A stretch of 7,959 bases of DNA from an uncultured Peptococcaceae bacterium. Lineage in GTDB: Bacteria; Bacillota; Dehalobacteriia; UBA4068; UBA4997. The stretch covers positions 1 to 7,959 of the forward strand of contig CANQSW010000063.1 of the NCBI GenBank assembly GCA_947626615.1. Direction: 5' to 3'. Positions within the stretch are counted from its first letter, which is position 1. Every line of letters begins with the position of its first letter. The position numbers were made by a program, and so were the translations under genes. Below the pieces are notes generated by a model that saw nothing but the letters and a program-made list of their open reading frames with translations, searched no databases and was not told the DNA's origin. Shown here piece by piece: positions 1-4,309 of the stretch.

Positions 1-1509
1 GATCAGAGCATTTATGGCTGGCGCGGCGCTGATATCGGCAATATCCTCAACTTTGAAAGGGATTATCAGGATTGCCGCCTGATCAAGCTGGAGCAGAATT
101 ACCGCAGCACCAAAAATATCCTTGACGCCGCCAACAGCGTCATCGAACATAACGCCCAGCGCAAGCCCAAAGCGCTGTGGACGGACGCGCCGGAGGGCGA
201 GCTGATAGATTATCAGGAGCTGCCGGACGACCGCTCCGAGGGTATGTACGTGGTGGAAACGATCGCCATGCTGCGCGAGCAGGGCTATGATTATAAGGAT
301 TTCGCCGTGGTCTACCGCACGCACCCGCAGTCCCGCGTGCTGGAGGACGCTCTGCTGAAATACGGCTTTCCGTATCACGTCTACGGCGGCATGAAATTCT
401 ACGAGCGCAAAGAGATCAAGGACACGCTGGCCTATCTGCGCCTGCTGGTCGACCCGGACGATAACCTTGCGCTGGCCCGCATAATCAACGAGCCGAAGCG
501 CAGCATCGGCGCGGGCAGCTACCAGAAGCTGGAGGCCGGCGCGGCGGCGCTGGGGCTGCCGGTATACCGCGCGCTTTCCCGCCCGGAGGTGCTGGAGAAT
601 CTTTCTCCCACGGCGCAGAAAAGCGTCAGAAATTTCGTCGAGCTGATCGAGCGGCTGACCAAACAGGCGCATGAGATGCCGCTGCCGGAGCTGCTGGAGG
701 CTTTGTGGACGGAGACCGGCTATTATACCGCCTTAGAACAGCAGGACCCCACCACAGCGGAGAGCCGGCTGGATAATCTGCGCGAGTTTGCGGCCGGCGC
801 GGTGGAGTTTATGGACACGATGCAGGAGGCGCAGGCTTATGCCGAGACCGCCCCGGACGATTTCGGCGACGCGGCGGATAACGCGCCGACGCTGGAGAAT
901 TTTCTGGCCCGCATCGCCCTTGTCACCGATACGGACAGCTATGACAGCGAGGACGGCAGTATCACGCTGCTGACCATGCACGCCGCCAAAGGGTTGGAGT
1001 TCCCGGTGGTGTTCATGGTGGGCATGGAAGAGAAGATCTTCCCGCACGGCCGTTCCCTTTTGGACGACAACGAGCTGGAGGAGGAACGCCGCCTTTGCTA
1101 CGTGGCGATGACCCGCGCCGAAAAGCGCCTGATCATGACCCGCGCCATGCGCCGCAATCTGTTCGGCCAATACGTGACGCTGCCGCCCAGCCGGTTTATC
1201 GGCGAGATACCGGCGGAGCTGCTGAACGCTCACACGCTCAGCTATCACCGCCCCGAAGTGAAGCACGAAGCGCCGCCCCGGCCGACTTCGATGTTCGTGG
1301 GGCGGCCGCAGCGCACCTTCGAACCGCAGCCCGACGCGGGCCGGCAGCTTATCAACATCGGCGATAAGGTGCAGCACGCCAAATTCGGCCTGGGCGTGGT
1401 CGTGAAGATAACGGGCGAGGGCGAGGACGCCGCGCTTTCCATCGCATTCCCCGGGCAGGGCATAAAGGTGCTGATACAGAAATACGCGCCGCTCAAGGTG
1501 GTAAAATAA
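1..1509 (+). CDS. pcrA: ATP-dependent 3'-5' DNA helicase PcrA (UvrD family, superfamily 1), 5' end outside window
   Basis: The frame is open from base 1, and 502 residues are visible of a protein that is usually about 730-750 long. It begins in helicase motif III (DQSIYGWRGADI, residues 1-12). Motif IV (LEQNYRST) is near residue 30, motif V (TLLTMHAAKGLEFPVVF) near 322-338 and motif VI (EEERRLCYVAMTRAEKRL) near 360-377. The last ~50 residues (from INIGDKVQHAKFGLG) match the Tudor-like C-terminal domain of Gram-positive PcrA, which in that family contacts RNA polymerase. Known family role: ATP-driven unwinding in excision repair, plasmid rolling-circle replication and removal of RecA or stalled polymerase. 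Motifs I and II lie upstream of the window. No ATG upstream of 244 is needed because the open frame continues to the edge; the internal ATG at 244 is not the start. A terminator follows 15 bases after the stop, so this is the last gene of its unit; ligA, often the next gene in Bacilli, is not here. Confidence 0.97.
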   Translation, partial: DQSIYGWRGADIGNILNFERDYQDCRLIKLEQNYRSTKNILDAANSVIEHNAQRKPKALWTDAPEGELIDYQELPDDRSEGMYVVETIAMLREQGYDYKDFAVVYRTHPQSRVLEDALLKYGFPYHVYGGMKFYERKEIKDTLAYLRLLVDPDDNLALARIINEPKRSIGAGSYQKLEAGAAALGLPVYRALSRPEVLENLSPTAQKSVRNFVELIERLTKQAHEMPLPELLEALWTETGYYTALEQQDPTTAESRLDNLREFAAGAVEFMDTMQEAQAYAETAPDDFGDAADNAPTLENFLARIALVTDTDSYDSEDGSITLLTMHAAKGLEFPVVFMVGMEEKIFPHGRSLLDDNELEEERRLCYVAMTRAEKRLIMTRAMRRNLFGQYVTLPPSRFIGEIPAELLNAHTLSYHRPEVKHEAPPRPTSMFVGRPQRTFEPQPDAGRQLINIGDKVQHAKFGLGVVVKITGEGEDAALSIAFPGQGIKVLIQKYAPLKVVK

Positions 1510-1524
1510 AGTCAAATAAAAAAC

Positions 1525-1561
1525 AAAACCACTGGTTACGCTTTGCCAGTGGTTTTTGTTT
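1525..1561. terminator. Bidirectional intrinsic terminator between pcrA and the convergent PAS-like gene
   Basis: AAAACCACTGG (1525-1535) pairs perfectly with CCAGTGGTTTT (1546-1556) across a 10-base loop. A T-rich tail (TTTTTGTTT) follows on the plus strand. On the minus strand the tail is also T-rich (TTTTGTTTTTTATTT, from 1528 down to 1514). It lies 15 bases after the pcrA stop and about 30 bases after the end of the leftward gene at 1590, so it can end both transcripts. Confidence 0.9.
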
Positions 1562-1589
1562 GTAAAAATAGCCGCGCTTGCCGTCTGGT

Positions 1590-1931
1590 TCAGCGCTTGA
1601 AGCCGGCCTCCGGCACGGCCAGGCTGAAATGCACGTAAACGTCGTCGCGGCCGGAAACAGGCAGCCAACCGCGTATCGAATCGCCGGTGGGGTTATCCGT
1701 CATGCCTTTGCCCTCCCGCAGAGACTGCATGGCCAGACAACCGCGGTGGTTGACCGGGGAGGGTAGTGTGGCACAGCAAAGGCCCGGTTCATAGCCCTTG
1801 GAGATCGCCTTGAGGTTGGCGGCGATGATGATATGGTCGCGGCCGATCAGCCGCGCCACACCGGGAAAATTATCCCACATAAGATGAAAAGACGCGATCT
1901 CCTCCGGCGTAACAGTGATCTTTTCCGGCAT
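1590..1931 (-). CDS. Small stand-alone PAS-like protein with a Cys/His cluster; function unknown
   Basis: This is a 113-residue soluble protein with no membrane segment. Residues ~15-50 (MWDNFPGVARLIGRDHIIIAAN, then G-Y-E-P-G) have the pattern of a PAS domain: a short helix, two strands, an aN-type turn and a gly-rich end. Residues 86-107 (SIRGWLPVSGRDDVYVHFSL) look like its last two strands. Cys52, Cys53, His62 and Cys65 (pattern CC-x8-H-x2-C) sit where some sensory PAS domains carry a GxxCY...CxxC motif, so redox or metal sensing is conceivable. That is inference; I recognise no named family. There is no attached kinase, HTH or GGDEF domain, so it would have to act on a partner. The start at 1931 is chosen because GGAGG lies 9 bases upstream. 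Longer in-frame starts (1994, 1970) fall inside the promoter. Its own promoter faces away from fic, and it ends at the terminator shared with pcrA. Confidence 0.72.
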   Translation of the reverse strand: MPEKITVTPEEIASFHLMWDNFPGVARLIGRDHIIIAANLKAISKGYEPGLCCATLPSPVNHRGCLAMQSLREGKGMTDNPTGDSIRGWLPVSGRDDVYVHFSLAVPEAGFKR

Positions 1932-1940
1932 AGAGCAGCA

Positions 1941-1945
1941 CCTCC
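1941..1945 (-). promoter_or_regulatory. Ribosome binding site that fixes the start of the PAS-like gene
   Basis: GGAGG (followed by TG) on the minus strand, with 9 bases to the ATG at 1931. It selects the internal ATG over the upstream in-frame ATGs, which have no such site and lie at or before the predicted transcription start. Confidence 0.8.
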
Positions 1946-1965
1946 GAACAAATATTATATAAATC

Positions 1966-1994
1966 AGCATAGCGCCTTCCGGCGTTTTTGTCAA
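1966..1994 (-). promoter_or_regulatory. Promoter of the PAS-like gene (sigma-A/sigma-70 type)
   Basis: On the minus strand there is a perfect -35 TTGACA (1994-1989), a 17-base spacer and a -10 TATGCT (1971-1966). Transcription would start near 1959, leaving a leader of about 28 bases before the ATG at 1931. The -35 lies inside the 27-bp repeat (1979-2005). Confidence 0.8.
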
Positions 1995-2005
1995 GGCCGG
2001 GCGGG
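1979..2005. repeat. 27-bp direct repeat, copy 1 (contains an inverted repeat)
   Basis: Identical over 27 bases to 2740-2766. The unit contains the arms CCGGC (1979-1983) and GCCGG (1996-2000) around 12 bases that include GTTTTTGTCAAG. Similarity continues loosely beyond both ends: CAGCAT occurs 8 bases before copy 1 and 3 bases before copy 2 with a length difference, and AAACGAAA occurs after both. The central TGTCAA is the -35 (TTGACA) of the leftward promoter in this copy. The two copies bracket fic. Confidence 0.93.
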
Positions 2006-2018
2006 GCGAAACGAAATA

Positions 2019-2046
2019 TTGACGCTTTTTGCGGCCGTATCATAAT
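2019..2046 (+). promoter_or_regulatory. fic: Possible upstream (distal) promoter for fic
   Basis: TTGACG (2019-2024), a 16-base spacer and CATAAT (2041-2046) form a fair sigma-A-like promoter. Transcription from here would run through the stronger candidate at 2065-2092. It sits back to back with the PAS-gene promoter, with the two -35 boxes 24 bases apart. Confidence 0.4.
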
Positions 2047-2064
2047 CAATTATAAAAAACGCCT

Positions 2065-2092
2065 TTGTTTTCTCTTTATGCCATGCTATAAT
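2065..2092 (+). promoter_or_regulatory. fic: Promoter of fic with extended -10
   Basis: A consensus -10 TATAAT (2087-2092) is preceded directly by TGC, an extended -10. A weak -35 TTGTTT (2065-2070) lies 16 bases upstream. Transcription would start close to 2099, just before the AAGGAGG ribosome binding site at 2102-2108, so the leader is very short (about 16 bases). Confidence 0.75.
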
Positions 2093-2114
2093 AGTTATAT
2101 CAAGGAGGCTTGTC

Positions 2115-2717
2115 ATGCTGGAAAATAAATTAGGCATAAAAAATGCCGCGGAACTTGCGCGCGAAGAAGAGCGGCTCAGCAAGAAAAGGGCCGCGGAGCT
2201 ATTTGAAAACGGCGTTTTGGATACGCTCACGCCCGGAACTTTTTCAGCCCTGCAAGCGATCCATAAATATCTTTTTGCGGATATTTACGATTTTGCCGGG
2301 CAGATACGGACGGCCAATATTGCCAAGGGCAATTTCCGCTTCGCGCCGGTGGTGTACCTTGGCGATGCAATCGAAAAGATTGCCAAAATGCCGCAATCTA
2401 CGTTCGATGAGATCGTCGAAAAGTACGTCGAAATGAACGTCGTTCACCCGTTCCGGGAGGGCAACGGCAGAAGTATGCGTATCTGGCTCGATATGATGCT
2501 TAAAGCCGAGCTTGGCAAAGTCGTGGATTGGAGCAGGGTCGATAAGGACGACTATCTGCTTGCGATGGAGCGCAGTCCGATCAGGGATCTGGAGATAAAA
2601 CACCTGCTAAAGGGCGCCCTGACCGACGAAATAAACAGCCGGGAGGTCTATATGAAAGGCATTGACCGCAGTTATTCTTATGAGGGGTATGAGGCGTTTA
2701 AGGCAGGAACATTATAA
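2115..2717 (+). CDS. fic: Fic-domain AMP-transferase, class III (single domain with C-terminal inhibitory helix, NmFic-like)
   Basis: The 200-residue cytosolic protein carries a full Fic motif HPFREGNGR at 111-119, with catalytic His111, Glu115 and Arg119. Upstream are the family stretches LQAIHKYLF (47-54), YDFAGQIR (58-65) and GNFRFAP (72-78, the flap/target-docking region). The end, SYSYEG at 186-191, fits the class III inhibitory motif (S/T)xxxE(G/N), with Ser186 and Glu190. In Neisseria meningitidis NmFic this C-terminal glutamate blocks productive ATP binding, and auto-AMPylation of the adjacent tyrosine relieves inhibition; Tyr187 is in the matching place. Related enzymes transfer AMP to proteins, and FicT-type toxins modify GyrB and ParE. 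The target here is not known. AAGGAGG ends 6 bases before the ATG. The gene stands alone, with no separate FicA-type antitoxin, as expected when inhibition is built in. Its base composition is somewhat poorer in GC than its neighbours, and repeats flank it, which suggests acquisition. Confidence 0.95.
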   Translation: MLENKLGIKNAAELAREEERLSKKRAAELFENGVLDTLTPGTFSALQAIHKYLFADIYDFAGQIRTANIAKGNFRFAPVVYLGDAIEKIAKMPQSTFDEIVEKYVEMNVVHPFREGNGRSMRIWLDMMLKAELGKVVDWSRVDKDDYLLAMERSPIRDLEIKHLLKGALTDEINSREVYMKGIDRSYSYEGYEAFKAGTL

Positions 2718-2739
2718 GATCACGCCAAAACAGCATTGC

Positions 2740-2766
2740 CCGGCGTTTTTGTCAAGGCCGGGCGGG
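2740..2766. repeat. 27-bp direct repeat, copy 2 (contains an inverted repeat)
   Basis: Identical to 1979-2005. Here the inverted arms are longer: GCCCGGC (2738-2744) pairs with GCCGGGC (2757-2763) around a 12-base loop. It lies 22 bases after the fic stop and just beyond the tRNA terminator. The minus-strand TTGACA is retained, but no usable -10 sits 16-18 bases from it. The ATGCTG that matches copy 1 is only 13 bases away, so this copy looks like a decayed or partial promoter. Confidence 0.93.
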
Positions 2767-2777
2767 CAAAACGAAAG

Positions 2778-2813
2778 AAAAGCAGGCGTTTCCGTGTGGA
2801 AACGCCTGCTTTT
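2778..2813 (-). terminator. Intrinsic terminator of the tRNA-Ser/tRNA-Val unit
   Basis: AAAAGCAGGCGTTTCC (2778-2793) and its exact complement (2798-2813) form a 16-bp stem with a 4-base loop. Read leftward, the hairpin is followed by CTTTCGTTTT. It begins only 3 bases beyond the CCA end of tRNA-Val. On the plus strand it could also stop transcripts leaving fic, though the tail there is short. Confidence 0.9.
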
Positions 2814-2815
2814 GC

Positions 2816-2892
2816 TGGTGGAGATAACAGGATTCGAACCTGTGACCTCTCGCATGTGAGGCGAGCGCTCTAACCAGCTGAGCTATACCTCC
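2816..2892 (-). tRNA. tRNA-Val, anticodon CAC
   Basis: A complete 77-base cloverleaf with encoded CCA. The acceptor GGAGGTA pairs with TATCTCC (one G-T pair). The D arm is GCTC/GAGC with an AGCTGGTTA loop. The anticodon arm is CTCGC-CTCACAT-GCGAG with CAC at 34-36. The variable loop is AGGTC, and the T arm is ACAGG-TTCGAAT-CCTGT. The discriminator base is A. CAC reads GTG valine codons, which are common in this GC-rich window. It is the second gene of the tRNA pair. Confidence 0.96.
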
Positions 2893-2900
2893 AGATAAAA

Positions 2901-2989
2901 TGGCGGAGCGGGTGGGATTCGAACCCACGAGCCCTTGCGGACTACCTGATTTCGAGTCAGGCCCGTTATGACCACTTCGATACCGCTCC
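2901..2989 (-). tRNA. tRNA-Ser, anticodon CGA
   Basis: An 89-base class II tRNA with encoded CCA. The acceptor GGAGCGG pairs perfectly with CCGCTCC. The anticodon arm is CCTGA-CTCGAAA-TCAGG with CGA at 34-36. The long variable arm (GTCC-GCAA-GGGC) is typical of serine tRNAs. The T arm is GTGGG-TTCGAAT-CCCAC and the discriminator is G. It reads TCG codons. Only 8 bases separate it from tRNA-Val, so both come from one precursor. Confidence 0.96.
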
Positions 2990-3024
2990 ATAACCAGATA
3001 GCGAGCGCAAATGCCGCTTCAAAA

Positions 3025-3053
3025 ATAATAGCACAACGCCGCGCTTAATGCAA
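3025..3053 (-). promoter_or_regulatory. Promoter of the tRNA pair
   Basis: On the minus strand there is a -35 TTGCAT (3053-3048), a 17-base spacer and a -10 TATTAT (3030-3025) with an upstream TGC extension. The predicted start near 3018 leaves a leader of about 28 bases before tRNA-Ser. No convincing terminator separates it from the PAP2 gene upstream, so some read-through into the tRNAs is possible. Confidence 0.8.
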
Positions 3054-3071
3054 GCGATTTTGTAAATTTTA

Positions 3072-3599
3072 TCAGAAAATTTGGCAGGAGAGCCAGGCCG
3101 AGACGATGCCTATCGCCGCGCCCACCAGCACGTCGCCGGGGTAATGCTGCCCCAGATATATGCGCGATATGCCGACCAGCATACAGACGGCGGCGGCGAT
3201 ATTCTCGTATTCCGGCCGCAGTATCGCGATGACGCCGGCCAGCGCCGTAATAGTGGCGGTGTGCGCGCTGGGAAAGGACGGGTCATACTGCATCAGCTTG
3301 GTAAAAATATTGACGTTCGGCAGCATGATATGCGGCCGCACCCGTTTGATGACGAATTTGGTGGTCTGCGCCGTAAGCTGGGCAAAAAACACCGCGCCCA
3401 GCACCTCCGTGCCCGGTATGCTGGGGACGAAAAGCATCAGAAACAGGCAGATGCCCACCACCGAAACAAACCCGGCCAGGTGCGTGAACAGGGGCATGAT
3501 GAGATCCAGAAAGCGGCACTTTATGCTTTGGTTGAAAATATTGAAAAAAAACGTGTCGATCCTGGCTAAAGTTTGCAGCAGCGATTCGATCAATGCCAA
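3072..3599 (-). CDS. PAP2-family membrane phosphatase (probable lipid or undecaprenyl pyrophosphate phosphatase)
   Basis: The 175-residue protein has all three PAP2 signature motifs: K81-x6-R88-P89, P110-S111-A112-H113, and S145-R146-x5-H152-x3-D156. His113 and His152 are the expected general acid and nucleophile. Hydrophobic segments around 33-58, 63-80, 113-128, 134-148 and 155-172 fit the usual multi-pass fold with the active site outside the membrane. In Bacillota, proteins of this size (BcrC/YwoA type) recycle undecaprenyl pyrophosphate or dephosphorylate phosphatidate or phosphatidylglycerol phosphate. The exact substrate cannot be read from sequence. The start is TTG at 3599 or, better spaced from the ribosome site, TTG at 3593 (173 residues); no ATG is available. 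It sits alone, so neighbours do not help with function. Confidence 0.93.
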   Translation of the reverse strand: MALIESLLQTLARIDTFFFNIFNQSIKCRFLDLIMPLFTHLAGFVSVVGICLFLMLFVPSIPGTEVLGAVFFAQLTAQTTKFVIKRVRPHIMLPNVNIFTKLMQYDPSFPSAHTATITALAGVIAILRPEYENIAAAVCMLVGISRIYLGQHYPGDVLVGAAIGIVSAWLSCQIF

Positions 3600-3602
3600 C
3601 TT

Positions 3603-3607
3603 CTCCT
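3603..3607 (-). promoter_or_regulatory. Ribosome binding site of the PAP2 gene, bearing on a TTG start
   Basis: AGGAG (within AAAAAGGAGAAG) on the minus strand. It is only 3 bases from the TTG at 3599 but 9 bases from the in-frame TTG at 3593. Spacing therefore favours 3593 as the true start. Both starts are TTG. Confidence 0.6.
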
Positions 3608-3608
3608 T

Positions 3609-3898
3609 TTTGGGGCGGCGCGCCGCCTTTTACCGGTTAGTATATTGGTTTGGCAGCGCCTTTAGCAGCAATTTTTTGCCGAGAATGTTTTCTACAAAAT
3701 TTCCCCAAATCCTCTTTTGGCCGGCTGGGGCGGTTTGTATTTTTTGCCGTGCCGGCTAGGCGCATAAGCGGCGGCGGGGCGGCCAAAAATAAGCGTATAC
3801 GGCAGAAGAGCTCGATCTCGTCCGCGCCGGTCTAAAATATTTGCTGCCGCGCAGCTGCCGTTTTATGTGATATTTTGCGTGTTTTGGAGGCTAATTTT
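3609..3898. other. Noncoding region between the divergent PAP2 and orphan genes
   Basis: These 290 bases hold no convincing gene: short frames here lack ribosome sites and family features. Contents are as follows. A 14-bp perfect palindrome GGCGGCGCGCCGCC (3614-3627) lies in the PAP2 leader. A minus-strand TATACT (3644-3639) could be the PAP2 -10, but no good -35 goes with it. ATTTTTTGCCG-like runs occur near 3671 and 3739. GCCGGC occurs twice (3720-3725 and 3751-3756). The 9-bp inverted arms TTTTGGCCG (3715-3723) and CGGCCAAAA (3780-3788) enclose 56 bases. Conserved RNA structure is possible but unproven. Confidence 0.5.
3841..3869 (+). promoter_or_regulatory. Weak candidate promoter for the orphan small gene
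   Basis: TTGCTG (3841-3846), a 17-base spacer and TATGTG (3864-3869). The -10 is poor, but the spacing and location 30 bases before the ATG are right. Confidence 0.3.
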
Positions 3899-4216
3899 AT
3901 GGATACGAACAAAGAAAACGATCTGATGAAGAAGCTGGAGCAATCCGTGCCGGGCGGCGACGCCGGCTACCTGCCGGACGGGCGGCCCAAACGGCCCGGC
4001 CTGCCTGCTCAGACGGTGAACCGCGCCGCGCCCACCGGCGGCAACGGCAGCTCGCAGGCCAAAAGCCCCGCGTTAGCTAACGACGCGGCGGCCGCGGCTT
4101 ATACCGGGTCTGCCGGCGACAGCGAGAACGGCATTTCAGCGCTGCTGAACCGAATCGAGACGTTCGGGGCGGAGGCCGTTTATAACGCCGGCGACGAAGA
4201 CCAGGGCAACCGTTGA
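3899..4216 (+). CDS. Small hydrophilic, probably disordered orphan protein; function unknown
   Basis: The 105-residue protein has no Cys, signal peptide or membrane segment. The start at 3899 is set by TTGGAGG (3884-3890), 8 bases upstream; an in-frame ATG at 3875 precedes that site and is unlikely. Residues 1-16 (NKENDLMKKLEQ) could form a charged helix. Residues 17-78 are rich in Gly, Pro, Ala, Asn and Ser, with an Ala run (DAAAAA), and are probably unstructured. Residues 79-97 (ISALLNRIETFGAEAVYNAG) form a likely amphipathic helix, and the tail is acidic (DEDQ). I recognise no family. Its ribosome site, good GC third-position bias and the terminator right after the stop support a real gene. 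It may be lineage-specific, perhaps an adaptor or regulatory peptide, but that is only a guess. Confidence 0.68.
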   Translation: MDTNKENDLMKKLEQSVPGGDAGYLPDGRPKRPGLPAQTVNRAAPTGGNGSSQAKSPALANDAAAAAYTGSAGDSENGISALLNRIETFGAEAVYNAGDEDQGNR

Positions 4217-4227
4217 GAACAATGCAG

Positions 4228-4263
4228 AAAGGCTCCCGTGGCTTTTGGGCGGCGGGAGCCTTT
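4228..4263. terminator. Hairpin terminator between the orphan gene and metA (convergent)
   Basis: AAAGGCTCCCG (4228-4238) and CGGGAGCCTTT (4253-4263) form an 11-bp stem around a 14-base loop. It is 11 bases after the stop of the rightward gene and 47 bases past the end of metA. The T tracts are short on both sides (TTTAACATT rightward, TTTCTGCATT leftward), so its efficiency is uncertain. The position suits both genes. Confidence 0.75.
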
Positions 4264-4309
4264 AACATTCGGTTAATATTCCGGCGTTATACTGCTCAAA
4301 TAAGGCGTT

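Noticed and set aside
733..1668. 311-residue open frame on the minus strand opposite pcrA
   Set aside because: It runs through the bidirectional terminator and opposite conserved helicase motifs, and its His/Arg-rich composition is that of a shadow frame.
1973..1989. CGCC-TTCC-GGCG hairpin followed by five T residues as a rightward terminator
   Set aside because: The stem is only 4 bp and no rightward gene precedes it; the sequence is better explained as part of the leftward promoter and repeat.
2722..2750. ACGCC...GGCGTTTTT as a terminator for fic
   Set aside because: A 5-bp stem with a 15-base loop is weak, and the T run belongs to the 27-bp repeat. The 2778-2813 hairpin is a better stop.
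2816..2892. tRNA-Val 3' end as an attachment site for an element carrying fic and the PAS gene
   Set aside because: The genes lie on the 3' side of the tRNA, but no second copy of the tRNA 3' end appears in the window and there is no integrase.
3064..3082. AAATTTT/AAAATTT inverted repeat over the PAP2 stop codon as a terminator
   Set aside because: The stem is all A-T, includes the stop codon and has no proper T tract in the leftward direction.
3081..3759. Plus-strand open frames opposite the PAP2 gene
   Set aside because: The minus-strand protein has all PAP2 motifs. The plus-strand frames show no motifs and no ribosome site.
3650..3835. 61-residue plus-strand frame in the noncoding region
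   Set aside because: No ribosome site, no recognisable feature and odd composition; most likely chance.
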